This document shows positions 45,247 through 55,897 of a DNA stretch of 64,000 nt, one piece after another. The stretch's first letter is position 1; the number at the start of each line of letters is the position of its first letter. A program made the position numbers and the translations under genes. Origin of the DNA: Pseudoduganella guangdongensis (GTDB lineage: Bacteria; Pseudomonadota; Gammaproteobacteria; Burkholderiales; Burkholderiaceae_D); NCBI RefSeq assembly GCF_009857475.1, contig NZ_WWCJ01000007.1:1-64000 (forward strand). The letters are read 5' to 3'. The notes under the pieces are model-generated. The model was not told where the DNA came from. It did no database searches and was given only the letters and a program-made list of their open reading frames with translations.

Positions 45247-46083
45247 TTAACCCAGTTCGAAACTGGTGATGCCGTACTGGCGCGACAGGGGTAGTTGCGG
45301 GGCCGGGCCGGTGTACATGCGGGCGGTTTCGAAGCAGGGGCGCATGCCGTGCTGGGCGGCCAGCGCGAGCGCGGCGCTGTTCGGCTCGGGCACGTCGAGG
45401 TAGATCGGCGCGCCCTGCGGCACGCGGCCGCGCAAGGCGTGCAGCAGTTCGTCGGCCACAGCCGGCGATTCGGCGCACAACGGCCCCACCTTGAAACCGG
45501 CGCGGCAAGGACGCAACACGGCGTAGCCGAGCAGCGTACCGGGGCCATCGCGCACGCCGAGCACAATGCTGCCTTCCTGCGCCAGCCAGTGCCGCATGAA
45601 GCGCTCGCGCGCAGCGGGGAAGAAGGCGCGGTCGTAGTCGACGACCGCGTCGAAATCCGGTGCCGCCAGCGGCAGCACCCGGTCGTCCGCCGGCAAGCCG
45701 CTGCCCTGCCCTTCATACCGCACATTGCGGTGCGCCAGGTTGAAGCCGGAGCGCGCGTAGTTGGCCTGCTGTGCCGGGACCCCGTCCAGGCCGACGTTAC
45801 GCCCGGCCAGTCGCGCCATGCCGGCCCGCCACACGGCCATGCCGTGGCCCTGCCCGCGCCAGCCCGGCCGCACGATATAGCCGCCGATGAAACCGAAGTC
45901 CTCGCCGTACTGCACGGCGAAAATGCTGGCCACCGGTTCGCCCTCCACCAGCCCAAGCAGGAAGCCGCCGGGATCGGCCGCGTAAAAACTGGCGGCATCC
46001 TGCCAGCCCGGGTTCCAGCCCTCGGCCGCCGCCCAGTCCAGCACCATTTCCAGTTCGGCCAGCGCCATGGCGCGAATTTCCAT
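45247..46083 (-). CDS. GNAT acetyltransferase with C-terminal second GNAT-like domain
   Basis: A 278-residue protein. The N-terminal GNAT domain has IFAVQYGEDFGFIGGYIVRPGWRGQGHGMAVWRAG, containing the acetyl-CoA loop (RPGWRGQGHG). The C-terminal half (LPADDRVLPLAAPDFDAVVDYDRAFFPAARERF onward) fits the Acetyltransf_18 type that often follows a GNAT in YitH-like proteins. Substrate unknown. The start at 46083 is one base from the stop of the DOT1-like gene, so the two are translated together. Confidence 0.87.
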   Translation of the reverse strand: MEIRAMALAELEMVLDWAAAEGWNPGWQDAASFYAADPGGFLLGLVEGEPVASIFAVQYGEDFGFIGGYIVRPGWRGQGHGMAVWRAGMARLAGRNVGLDGVPAQQANYARSGFNLAHRNVRYEGQGSGLPADDRVLPLAAPDFDAVVDYDRAFFPAARERFMRHWLAQEGSIVLGVRDGPGTLLGYAVLRPCRAGFKVGPLCAESPAVADELLHALRGRVPQGAPIYLDVPEPNSAALALAAQHGMRPCFETARMYTGPAPQLPLSRQYGITSFELG

Positions 46084-46084
46084 C

Positions 46085-47014
46085 TCACGCTCCCTGTTCG
46101 GCATCGTGGGCGGCAAAGGCGGCGCGCACCGCCGCTTCCCAGGCGGCGCCATCCGGTTCGTACAAAGCCCGCGCCGGTGCCGGCGCCACGGCGCTGCTGC
46201 CGCGCAGCCGGTACAGGAAGACCGTGGTCCAGGCCACGCTGGGCGGATCGAAGCGCTGCAGCAGTTCAAAGGCCGGATGCGGCAGCGGCACGGTGGTGGT
46301 GCTGACCAGGGCACCCGGCGCCAGCTCGCGCGCCAGCTTCTCGGCCAGGCGCTCCATGAGCGGCGCGAAGCAGGTGCTGTACAGGTAGACCAGGCTGGCA
46401 TCGCTGACATCGGCCTCGAACATATCCTGCTGTCGCAACTGCACCCGCGCCGCGATGGCGCCGGCCTCCTGCGGGTCGCCCGCCGCCAGCATCGCTTGCA
46501 GACGCGCCTGCGCCATCTCGTGCCGGTAGCCGAGCAACTCGACGCCGCTGCAACGCATGCCGGGCAAGGCCAGCGCCGCCGTCAGCACCACCTTGCCCAG
46601 GCCGCTGCCCAGGTCGATGAAGTGGCCCGGCCCTTGCCCCCGCTCCGGCAGCCATGGCGCCACGGCGGTGAAATAGTGATCGAGTTCGAGCGGCGTGAAT
46701 TCGCCATAGATCAGGCGCCCGTCATCCACCAGCCACTGCGCCAGCTCGGCGTCCGGAATGTCGGCCAGGCTGCGCGGCGGGGTTTGCGGCGGCAGCATGC
46801 CGTGCCGCTGGATGCCGGCCGGCAGCGTGCCCGCCACCAGGCGCCGGTGCGGCTTGAGGCGGTCGATAAAGACGTCGCGCAGGGCCGGCGTGCGAAACGC
46901 CGCGCGCAGGGCCAGGCCCACTTCCACATAGCGCTGGAATTGCGCTTCGGCCAGCACTGGCCGCAGGTGCTGCTCGCCATCGGTAATGGCCTGCCGCAAG
47001 GCGGAATGCTGCAT
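46085..47014 (-). CDS. DOT1-like SAM-dependent methyltransferase
   Basis: A 309-residue protein. The SAM-binding strand-loop FIDLGSGLGKVVLTAAL and the following CSGVELLGYRHEMAQAR resemble DOT1-type methyltransferases, whose eukaryotic members modify histone lysine. Residues about 100-125 (RLIYGEFTPLELDHYF) also recall the segment before the DOT1 core. Its bacterial target is unknown and could be a protein. It sits directly ahead of the GNAT gene. An ordinary Methyltransf domain is the alternative reading. Confidence 0.78.
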   Translation of the reverse strand: MQHSALRQAITDGEQHLRPVLAEAQFQRYVEVGLALRAAFRTPALRDVFIDRLKPHRRLVAGTLPAGIQRHGMLPPQTPPRSLADIPDAELAQWLVDDGRLIYGEFTPLELDHYFTAVAPWLPERGQGPGHFIDLGSGLGKVVLTAALALPGMRCSGVELLGYRHEMAQARLQAMLAAGDPQEAGAIAARVQLRQQDMFEADVSDASLVYLYSTCFAPLMERLAEKLARELAPGALVSTTTVPLPHPAFELLQRFDPPSVAWTTVFLYRLRGSSAVAPAPARALYEPDGAAWEAAVRAAFAAHDAEQGA

Positions 47015-47199
47015 CGGGAACCCTTCTGTCGAGTTGGTTAAGGCGATTATGCCAATAAATAGGCGCCCCGAGGGGCGGTGGCTGGCAGCTTGCTGTGCCT
47101 GGGTTGCGTCGGCGCTGCGGCGTCCGGTAAATACAACAACGCTGGATCTCTTTTTTTAAAGCGCCCGTTTACCCAAAAGCACCGTGCTAATCTCGGATT

Positions 47200-47979
47200 A
47201 TGGGTTACAAGAGCCTCTGCGTAGTGCTGGTGCTATTCGTCAGCATGAATAGTCATGCCGCGAAGGAGCCGCCCCTGCGCCTGTGCTTTGAAGACGTCGA
47301 CCAGCGCCCCTGGAGCACGCCCGGCGGCAAGGGGCTGAATTTCGAACTGCTGAAACGCGTTCAAAGCCACCTCGGCGAACAATTCCACTTTGCCGCCAAA
47401 CCCTGGAAGCGCTGCCTCAGCGAATTGAAGCTGGGCCAGGTCGATGCCGTGATCGGCGCCGCCGACGCGGTGGACCGGCGGGCCTGGTCGCGCATTCCGC
47501 AACTGCCCGACGGGCGGGAAGATCCGGCGCGCGCCCTGTTCGAGGATTCGGCCCTGGTATTCCTGCGCGTGGGCGGCCACGCCAGCTGGGATGGCCAGGA
47601 GCTGGTGGCGCCGGGCAAGGTGGTGGTGGTCCAGTCGGGCTACCTGGTGGCGCAGCAGCTGCGCGAACGCGGCTACATCGCGCGCGATACGGTGAAATCA
47701 GCGGCCGACGCGCTGCGCATGCTGGCCTCCGGCAGCTACGACGTGGCCGTGCTGCAGGGATTTGAAGCCAGCCAGCTGGCGCGCGACGACCGCCGTTTCC
47801 GCGGCCGCATCCGGCAGGCGGAGCAGCCGTTCGCCACCATCAGCCTGCACCTGATGGTGGCGCGCCCCACCTACGAACGCGACCCGCAACGCATCGAAGC
47901 CATCTGGCAGGCCATCGCCACGGTAAGGCAAAGCAAGGAATATCGCCAGCTGGAAAACAACTTGAGCCCACACTATTAA
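47200..47979 (+). CDS. periplasmic solute-binding protein-like, family 3
   Basis: A 259-residue protein with a signal peptide (residues 1-20, ending SHA). It follows the pattern of family 3 binding proteins: PLRLCFEDVDQRPW, GLNFELLKRVQSHLG, KRCLSELKLGQVDAVIG, then GKVVVVQSGY and MLASGSYDVAVLQ. No transporter genes are next to it, so it may act as a sensor or an orphan receptor. The 185 bases before it contain a GC-rich hairpin (GCCCCGAGGGGC near 47064) and nothing else that I can name. Confidence 0.82.
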   Translation: MGYKSLCVVLVLFVSMNSHAAKEPPLRLCFEDVDQRPWSTPGGKGLNFELLKRVQSHLGEQFHFAAKPWKRCLSELKLGQVDAVIGAADAVDRRAWSRIPQLPDGREDPARALFEDSALVFLRVGGHASWDGQELVAPGKVVVVQSGYLVAQQLRERGYIARDTVKSAADALRMLASGSYDVAVLQGFEASQLARDDRRFRGRIRQAEQPFATISLHLMVARPTYERDPQRIEAIWQAIATVRQSKEYRQLENNLSPHY

Positions 47980-48008
47980 TAAAGCAACATTTTCATTGAG
48001 GAAATTTT

Positions 48009-48020
48009 ATGGTTAAATAA
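48009..48020 (+). promoter_or_regulatory. three-codon upstream frame before the RDD gene
   Basis: ATG GTT AAA TAA lies behind a GAGGAAA ribosome-binding site, and its stop is five bases before the RDD start, which has no ribosome-binding site of its own. Ribosomes could load here, stop and restart at 48026. Confidence 0.4.
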
Positions 48021-48025
48021 AAGAC

Positions 48026-48718
48026 ATGAAATCACTCCTCGATGGCCGCCTCGCCCTGACCACCCCGGAAGGCGTGCGCCTGCAACTGACCCCGGCCGGC
48101 CCGCCGGTGCGCGCCATGGCATGGGCCATCGACTTTTGCGCCTGGACCTTCGGCAGCGTCACCCTGGCCGCGCTGCTCGGCGCCATCATCCCCTCCGAAA
48201 AACTGTACAGCGGCGTCACCCTGCTGATCGCCTTCTTCGCCTACTGGGCCTACCCGGTCCTGTGCGAGGTGTATGCCGGCGGCCGCACCCTGGGCAAATT
48301 CGTGCTCGGCCTGCAGGTGCTGCGCGCCGACGGCCTGCCGGTGCGCTGGCGCGAATCGGTGCTGCGCAACCTGCTGCTGGTGGCCGACTTTCTGCCCATG
48401 TTCTACGCCTCCGGCCTGCTCAGCATGCTGTGCGACCGCCATTTCCGCCGCCTCGGCGATATCGTGGCCGGCACCCAGGTGGTGTACCGCGACAAGCCGC
48501 AGCCGCGCGGCAAGGTGTCCGACGCCGCCCCGCTGCCGCTGCCCTTCCCCCTCACCCCCGAGCAGCAGCGCGCCCTGGCCGACCTGTTCGCGCGCGAAAG
48601 CCGCCTGCCCTACGGCCGCATGCTGGAACTGGCCGATATCGCCGAACCGCTGACCGGGCGCGTGGGCGAAGCCTCGCTGGAACGCTTGCGCGGCATGGCC
48701 GCAGGATTGGTACGATGA
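48026..48718 (+). CDS. RDD family membrane protein
   Basis: A 230-residue protein with three hydrophobic segments. The RDD domain begins after a 25-residue N-terminal part and shows RAMAWAIDFCAWTFGS, YEVYAGGRTLGKFVLGLQVLR-like and the late RRLGDIVAGTQVVYRD. A soluble helical tail (from residue 165) follows. RDD proteins are mostly uncharacterised membrane proteins. It opens the six-gene unit; its stop overlaps the next start (ATGA). Confidence 0.88.
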   Translation: MKSLLDGRLALTTPEGVRLQLTPAGPPVRAMAWAIDFCAWTFGSVTLAALLGAIIPSEKLYSGVTLLIAFFAYWAYPVLCEVYAGGRTLGKFVLGLQVLRADGLPVRWRESVLRNLLLVADFLPMFYASGLLSMLCDRHFRRLGDIVAGTQVVYRDKPQPRGKVSDAAPLPLPFPLTPEQQRALADLFARESRLPYGRMLELADIAEPLTGRVGEASLERLRGMAAGLVR

Positions 48719-49674
48719 AACAGGCGCAATTTGAAACCACTTACGGTCCGCTGTGGAGCGCGATCGAAACCACGCTGGCCAGCCGCAAGGAAGGGCGCGA
48801 AGCTCTGCCCGAGCAATACCGCCGCCTGTGCCAGTGCCTGGCCCTGGCCAGCCAGCGCGGCTACTCGCCGCAACTGGTGTCGCACCTGCACGACCTGGTG
48901 GCGCGTTGCCACCACGCGCTGTACAGCGTGGCGGCCGAGCGCCCCACGGTGCTGCTGCAGTGGCTGCGTATCGACCTGCCGCGCCGCGTGCGCGCTGAGT
49001 GGAAGCTGCTGCTGCTGGTGCTGGTCTGCCTGCTCGGCCCCGCCATCGCCATCGGCCTGCTGGTGTGGCACGACGCGCGCCACGCCTACCTGTTCGCCGC
49101 GCCGGAAGACCTGGCGCGCATGCACAGCATGTATTCGCCGTCCAGCATCAAGACCGGGCGCGGCGGCAGCGAGGGCGACGTGCAAATGTTCGGCCACTAC
49201 ATCTGGAACAATGTCTCGATCGACTTCCGCACCTTCGCCAGCGGCATTTTCGGCGGTGTGCCGGCCCTGCTGATCGTGCTGTTCAATGGCCTGCACATGG
49301 GTGTGGCAGCGGCCTGGCTCAGCCTCGACCCGGCCACCCGCACCAATTTCTGGTCCTTCGTGGTGACCCACTCCAGCTTTGAGCTGGCCGGCCTGGTGCT
49401 GTCCGGCATGGCCGGCATCCGTCTCGGCCTCTCGCTCATCAAACCGGGGCGCCTGCCGCGGCGCGACGCCCTGCAGCAGGCCAGCATCCAGATGTACCCG
49501 CTGGTGGCGGGCGCCGCCCTGCTCACCGTGCTGGCCGCCTTCTTCGAAGCCTTCTGGTCGGCCAGCGACTTCGCCCCGGCCGTCAAGTACAGCGTGGGCG
49601 GCGTGTGCTGGGCCCTGGTCTTCCTGTTCTTTGGTTTCGCCGGGCGCGGGAAAGGTGCCCATGCAACTCGATAA
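48715..49674 (+). CDS. SpoIIM-family membrane protein
   Basis: A 319-residue protein of the stage II sporulation protein M family. A soluble helical N-terminal part (to about residue 95) is followed by about five helices; the family core reads MFGHYIWNNVSIDFRTFASGIFGGVPALL and THSSFELAGLVLSGMAGIRLG. This bacterium does not sporulate, so the name reflects only homology. In several phyla SpoIIM genes lie beside RDD, MoxR and DUF58 genes, as here. Its frame overlaps the next gene by 14 bases. Confidence 0.9.
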   Translation: MKQAQFETTYGPLWSAIETTLASRKEGREALPEQYRRLCQCLALASQRGYSPQLVSHLHDLVARCHHALYSVAAERPTVLLQWLRIDLPRRVRAEWKLLLLVLVCLLGPAIAIGLLVWHDARHAYLFAAPEDLARMHSMYSPSSIKTGRGGSEGDVQMFGHYIWNNVSIDFRTFASGIFGGVPALLIVLFNGLHMGVAAAWLSLDPATRTNFWSFVVTHSSFELAGLVLSGMAGIRLGLSLIKPGRLPRRDALQQASIQMYPLVAGAALLTVLAAFFEAFWSASDFAPAVKYSVGGVCWALVFLFFGFAGRGKGAHATR

Positions 49675-51259
49675 GCTGCGCCTCGACCTGCGCCCGCGCA
49701 GCAACGCCCAGGGCCTGGACCTGGGTTTCGCCCTGCTGCACGCCGGCGGCGCCGACGTCTGGCGCGCCTGGCTTGCCCTGTGGCTGCCCCTGTGCGCGCT
49801 GGCGGCCTGCATCAGCTGGTACTGGCCGGACAACGCGCTGGGCTGGCTGCTGCCCTGGTGGCTGCGGCCCCTGCTCGAGCGCGCGCCGCTGCATGTGCTG
49901 GCGCGCCAGGTGTTCGGCGACCAGGCCAACTGGCGCGACGCCTTGCGCGCCTGGCCGCGCGAGCTGGGCGGCGGCTGGTTCCGCATGCTGACCTGGTGGC
50001 GCCCCTTCATGGCCGGGCGCGGCCTGCACCAGCCGGTGTGGGTGCTGGAAGGCGCGCGCGGCGCGGTGGCCACGGCGCGCCGCGCCACCATCGCGCGCGG
50101 CGGCAGCGGCCTGTCGGCCTTCACCTTCGGCGTGGTGTGCCTCGGCTTTGAACTGGTGCTGATGATGGGCGTGCTGTCGCTGCTCAGCCTGTTCATGTCG
50201 AACGAGAGCCCGGACCCGTTTGCCTTGTTCAGCGCGCGCGATGCGGCGCCGTGGCAGGCCGCCCTGAGCACCCTGGCCTGGGGCCTGGCCGGCGCCATCG
50301 TCGGCCCGATCTACACCGCCTGCACCTTCACCTTGTACCTGAACCGGCGCGCCACGCTGGAAGCCTGGGACCTGGAAATCGTGCTGCGCCAACTGCGCGC
50401 GCCGGCCAGGCAGGCCGGCGCGCGCCGCCTCGCCGGCCTGCTGTGGGGCGCGCCCCTGCTGGCCCTGGCGCTGGCCCTGGCCGGCACGCCGCCGCCAGTG
50501 CAGGCCGCCACGCCTGCCGCCGCGCCGACGGCCGACAGCACGGTGCAATGCGCGCCGCCCAAATCGGTGGTGCAGAACAAGGCGACCGGCCGCGCCGCCG
50601 ACGCTTCGCCGCAGCAGGCCGAGGCCCGGCGCCAGCTGGACCAGGTGTACGCCCACGAAGACTTGCGCGGCTACCGCTGCGAAGAGCAATGGGAGTGGCG
50701 CTACAAGAGCGCGAAACAAGAGCCGAAGCCCAAAACCGAAGTGTTGCTGCCCGACTGGCTCGGCGCCATGCTGGCCGGCGTGCTGAAAGTGGCCCTGATC
50801 GTGGGCGCCGTGGCCCTGGTGGCCTGGCTGCTGTGGCGCTACGCGGCGCCGCTGCGCTTCACCTTCGCCGCTGCGCCGGCGCCGAAACTGGCGACCGAGA
50901 TCGGCGGCCTCGATATTCGCGAAGAGAGCCTGCCGGCCGATGTGGCCGGCAGCGTGCGCGCGCTGTGGCAGCAAGGACAGCAGCGCGCCGCGCTGGCCCT
51001 GCTCTACCGCGCCACCCTGTCGCGCCTGGTCAGCCGCCACGGCTTGCAGCTGCACCAGGGCGCCACCGAAGGCGAATGCCTGGCGCAGGCGCGCCAGGCC
51101 CAGGCGCGCGGCAGCCTCGATAGCGCCAGCCTGGAGCTGGCCGGCCAGGCCACCACCCTGTGGCTGAACGCCGCCTACGGCGCGCGCTGGCCGGCGGCCG
51201 AGACGGTCAACGCCTTATGCGCGCACTGGCGCGCGCATTTTGAACGCGAGGCAGCATGA
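49661..51259 (+). CDS. DUF4129-containing membrane protein
   Basis: A 532-residue protein. The N-terminal 280 residues hold four to five hydrophobic segments. A periplasmic loop of about 100 residues with Pro/Ala repeats comes next, then a single helix (about 367-389), and a cytoplasmic C-terminal DUF4129 domain with QQGQQRAALALLYRATLSRLVSRHG. ATG 49661 lies within the SpoIIM gene. The stop overlaps the next start as ATGA. DUF4129 occurs with MoxR/DUF58 clusters and transglutaminases; no enzyme activity is known. Confidence 0.87.
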   Translation: MQLDKLRLDLRPRSNAQGLDLGFALLHAGGADVWRAWLALWLPLCALAACISWYWPDNALGWLLPWWLRPLLERAPLHVLARQVFGDQANWRDALRAWPRELGGGWFRMLTWWRPFMAGRGLHQPVWVLEGARGAVATARRATIARGGSGLSAFTFGVVCLGFELVLMMGVLSLLSLFMSNESPDPFALFSARDAAPWQAALSTLAWGLAGAIVGPIYTACTFTLYLNRRATLEAWDLEIVLRQLRAPARQAGARRLAGLLWGAPLLALALALAGTPPPVQAATPAAAPTADSTVQCAPPKSVVQNKATGRAADASPQQAEARRQLDQVYAHEDLRGYRCEEQWEWRYKSAKQEPKPKTEVLLPDWLGAMLAGVLKVALIVGAVALVAWLLWRYAAPLRFTFAAAPAPKLATEIGGLDIREESLPADVAGSVRALWQQGQQRAALALLYRATLSRLVSRHGLQLHQGATEGECLAQARQAQARGSLDSASLELAGQATTLWLNAAYGARWPAAETVNALCAHWRAHFEREAA

Positions 51260-52546
51260 AGCGCCACCACCAGATCCTGATTGCCGCGCTGCTCCTGCTG
51301 CTGGCCGGCGCCGGCTACGGCCTGTGGCCGACGCTGTTCCACAAAGTCTGGCGCGGCGTGGTGTACCACTCCGAGGCCCAGCGCAAGAATCCGATGCTGG
51401 CCGCCACCCGCCTGCTGGAAGCGCGCGGCCACAAGGTGCGCCTGGAGCCGATGCTGAACTACCAACTGCTCAACCAGCTGCCGGACGGCGTGCTGATCAT
51501 GTCGCCCTGGGCCCAGCAGCCCGACGCGCGCCAGGCTGAACTGCTGCTCAAATGGGTGCGGCGCGGCAATACCCTGGTCATGACGCCGGGCTGGGTGCAG
51601 AACGGCGACGAGGACGAGGAGACCGGCGGCGCCCTGAGCCAGGACCTGGCCGACCCGCTGGGCAAGCATTTCGGCGTGGCCATGGCCAGCCGCACCCGCC
51701 TCGACGACACCTGCCGCCTCGACCCGCTGGAAGCGAAGCGGCGCGCCGCGCTGGCGGAAAAGGCGGCGGCGCGCGGCAACGCGCGCGACGATGGCGAGGA
51801 TGGCGCGGAGGAGGAGCCGGACGCGCCGGCGCGCCTGGCCTGCCTGCAGGCGCCGGGCCTGGACCACAGGCTCGAGCTGGCGCGCCTGTCGGACGTGCTG
51901 CAGCGTCTGCCGGGCGAGGTGCCGCCGCCGCTGTGGGCCGACACCTACGGCCTGGCCGTGATGGTCTTTGCCGAAGGTCGCGGCAAGGTGGCCATGGTGG
52001 CCGCCGAGCCGGGCGACAGCTATTTCGACAACGACGGCCTGCGCCGCTTCGACCACGGCGAGCTGCTGCTGCTGCTGGCCGGGCAAGGCGGCGCCAAGGG
52101 CCCGGTGCTGCTGGTGCGCCACAACGAGACGGTCGGCTGGGCCGACTACCTGTGGCAGCACTGGCGCCCGGTCCTGTTCGGCCTGGCCGCCCTGCTGCTG
52201 CTGTGGGCCTGGAACGCCTCGCGCCGCTTCGGCCCGCTGCTGCCGGCCCTGGCCACCGAACGGCGCGCCCTGATCGAGCACATCGACGCCAGCGGGCGCT
52301 GGCTGTGGCGCCTGCCGCAAGGGCGCGCCCTGCTGCTGGCCGCCGTGCGCCAGCGCACCGAAGAACTGCTGCTGCGCCGCCTGCCCGAACTGCACGCGCT
52401 GGACGGCAACGAACGCGCGCGCCGCCTGGCGCGCCTGGCCCAGCTGCCGGAGGCGCAGGTAGCCGACGCCATGCTGGGCGTCCCGGCCGCGCGCGCCGCC
52501 GAATTCACCCGACAGATTTCAACACTCCAACAATTGCGAGCCCACT

Positions 52547-52557
<11 letters not shown>
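51256..52557 (+). CDS. DUF4350-containing membrane protein
   Basis: A 433-residue protein. A helix near the start (residues 6-23) anchors a DUF4350 domain: [35 protein letters not shown] and [23 protein letters not shown] second helix (about 301-318, [19 protein letters not shown]) leads to a helical cytoplasmic tail. A stretch of acidic residues near 175-190 follows a block rich in Arg and Ala. Its end overlaps the MoxR start by 11 bases. Confidence 0.86.
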
Positions 52558-53550
<993 letters not shown>

Positions 53551-53551
<1 letters not shown>

Positions 53552-54855
53552 TGAAGCCAACCCGCCGCATGTTCCTGGCCCTGGCGGGCCTGACCGCCCT
53601 CGGCGTGCCCGCCAGCCTGTGGCCGCAGCTGCAGGCGCCCTGGCAAATGCTGGGCGGCGCGCTGCTGCTGGCGGCCGGCGCCGACGCCCTGCTGGCGCGG
53701 CGCCGGCCCGCCCTGCGCGCCGAGCGCAGCGTGGGCGGCGTGCTGCCGGTCGGCGCCTGGCACGAAGTGCGCCTGACCGTGCACAACGAAGGCCCGCGCG
53801 CCCTGCAGCTCGACGTGTTCGACGACTACCCGCCGGCCTGGGAGCTGGAGGGCATGCCGCACGCCACCCGCCTGGCGCCCGGCGCCTTCGCCAGCATCGC
53901 CTACCGCGTGCGCCCGCACGAGCGCGGCGACGGCGCCTTCGGCATGCCGTGGCTGCGCGTGGCCGGCCCGCTCGGCCTGTGGCAGGCCACGCACCGCGCC
54001 GGCCCGGAACAGGTGGCCAAGGTCTTCCCCGACGTGGCGCGCTTGCTGGGCCAGGCCCTGCGCGCCACCGACCGCCAGGCGCCCACCAGCGGCTCGCTGG
54101 TCAAGCGCCAGCGCGGCGAAGGCACCGACTTCCGCCAGCTGCGCGAATACCGGCGCGGCGACAGCCTGCGCTCGATCGACTGGAAAGCCACGGCGCGCCA
54201 CCGCAAGCCGATCAGCCGCGAATACCAGGTCGAGCGCGACCAGCAGGTGGTGTTCCTGCTCGACACCGGGCGCCGCATGCTGGCGCGCGACGGCGATATC
54301 AGCCACTTCGACCACGCGCTGTACGCCGTGCTGACCCTGTCCTTCGTGGCCGGCAAGCAGGGCGACGCGGTGGGGTTGATGAGTTTTGGCGTGGACAACC
54401 GCTGGCTGCCGCCCGCCAAGGGACGCGTCGGCCTGGACCGCATGCTGGCCGGCGTGTACGACGTGCAGCCGGGCGAATCCGCGCCCGACTACCTGCGCGC
54501 CGCCAACGACCTGCTGAACCGCCTGGGCCGGCGCGCCTTTGTGGTGCTGGTGACCAATGTGCGGGACGAGGATGACGACGCGCTGCGCCAGGCGGTGGAC
54601 TTGCTGTCCTCGCGCCACCTGGTGCTGTGCGCCAGCCTGCGCGAGCGCGCGCTGGACGCGGCCAGCAGCGCGCCGGTGCAGGGCTTTGACGACGCCTTGC
54701 GGCTGGCGGCCAGCGAGCACTACCTGGCCCAGCGCCAGGAAGCGATCCGCCGCCTGGGCCTGCGCTCCGGCCACCTGGTGGACGTGGCGCCCGAGCAGCT
54801 GGCCGGTGCCCTGCTGAACCGCTACCTGGAGATCAAAGAAAGCGGAGCACTATAG
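53551..54855 (+). CDS. DUF58-family protein (von Willebrand A-like)
   Basis: A 434-residue protein. Two helices near the N-terminus (about 8-46) are followed by an extracytoplasmic or loop region, then the conserved DUF58 segment EGTDFRQLREYRRGDSLRSIDWKATARHRKP. The C-terminal vWA-like domain starts at VVFLLDTGRRML, which has lost part of the DxSxS metal motif. MoxR-DUF58 pairs are widespread; MoxR is thought to act on the DUF58 partner. The last 23 bases overlap the end of the convergent DUF805 gene. Confidence 0.92.
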
Positions 54856-55330
54856 GCCCGCCCAGCAGCAAGCCGCCGATGACTGCCGCGGCCGTCACCC
54901 CTTTGCCATTCGGCACCGGCGGCGGGCCAAAGCGGTTGGCGTCCTGCGTGCCCGGCGCCACCAACAGGTAAATCAGGAAAATAAACTGGAAAATCGGGAC
55001 CAGCAGCAGCAAGGTCCACCAGCCGCTGACGTCGAAGTCGTGCAGGCGGCGGCGAATCGCGACGCCGAGCGCCAGCGCCAACAACACCAGGGTCGTGGCG
55101 AGCACCAGGCGCTCGGCCGGGGAGTCCGCGGCAATATCGAGGTCCGCCAGTTGGCCAGCGATCAAGGCCAGCAGCATGAACAGCACGGGCAGCAGCAGGC
55201 CCAGCAGGAAGTACACGAAAAACCGCACGCGCCCGATGCGGCCATTCCAGGCCACCAGGCGCGGCGTGCCGGCCGGCTGGGGCGCCAGCCCCAGCTCCGC
55301 CTGCGGTGCAGCGTAGGGGTTCAACCCCAA
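54833..55330 (-). CDS. DUF805 membrane protein, second copy
   Basis: A 165-residue protein with four hydrophobic segments. The DUF805 signature is AWNGRIGRVRFFVYFLLG and RRRLHDFDVSGWW. It begins NPYAAPQAEL, like its neighbour, from which it arose by duplication. There is no ATG: TTG at 55330 directly follows the stop of the upstream copy, or TTG 55324 is used. This implies coupled translation. Function of DUF805 proteins is not known. Confidence 0.8.
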   Translation of the reverse strand: MGLNPYAAPQAELGLAPQPAGTPRLVAWNGRIGRVRFFVYFLLGLLLPVLFMLLALIAGQLADLDIAADSPAERLVLATTLVLLALALGVAIRRRLHDFDVSGWWTLLLLVPIFQFIFLIYLLVAPGTQDANRFGPPPVPNGKGVTAAAVIGGLLLGGPIVLRFL

Positions 55331-55897
55331 TTACTGGCCGTTCTCCAGTTGCACCGCATTGGCCTTGGCGGCGTAGTCCGCGTAGGCCGGAATCGCGATG
55401 GCCGCCAGGATGCCGCCCGCCACCACCAGCACCGGCAGCGACCAGGCCAGGATGATCACGCCGGTGGTGTTCGGCGCCGGCGCCGGGCCGAAGTCGTTCG
55501 ACTCGGCATCGCCGGAGCCAAACAGCAGCCACAGCACAGCGAACAGGTTGACCAGCGGGATCAGCACCAGCACGCTCAACCAACCGGTCTTGTTCATATC
55601 ATGCAGGCGGCGGCGCGCCAGGATGATGGAGACCGCGAACGACAGCGGGTAGATGATCAGCGAGCCCACGATGCCGACGCTGGCGCCGGTTTCCGCGCTG
55701 CCCATCATGGCCGCGAAGCCGGAGCCCCCCAGCAGCAGAAGCATCAGCGGCAGCATCAGCAGGCCGGCGCCCATGCTGTAGGCGAGGTAGCGCACGCGGC
55801 CGATGCGGCCATTCACCGCAAAGAATTTCGGCATATAGGTTTCTTTGCTGACCGGCTCGGTCAGCTGGGCTTGCGGCATGGAATATGGATTGGTCAT
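55331..55897 (-). CDS. DUF805 membrane protein, first copy
   Basis: A 188-residue membrane protein with four hydrophobic segments. It carries NPYSMPQAQL near the start, VNGRIGRVRYLAYSMG and RRRLHDMNKTGWL. The C-terminus ends in a pilin-like stretch (AIAIPAYADYAAKANAVQLENGQ). AGGAG precedes ATG 55897. It is translated just before its paralogue. Confidence 0.85.
   Translation of the reverse strand: MTNPYSMPQAQLTEPVSKETYMPKFFAVNGRIGRVRYLAYSMGAGLLMLPLMLLLLGGSGFAAMMGSAETGASVGIVGSLIIYPLSFAVSIILARRRLHDMNKTGWLSVLVLIPLVNLFAVLWLLFGSGDAESNDFGPAPAPNTTGVIILAWSLPVLVVAGGILAAIAIPAYADYAAKANAVQLENGQ

Noticed and set aside
47041-47100. GC-rich hairpin (GCCCCGAGGGGC) before the solute-binding gene as a terminator
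   Set aside because: No T-run on either strand, and the stem is only five pairs; it is mentioned in the gene entry only.
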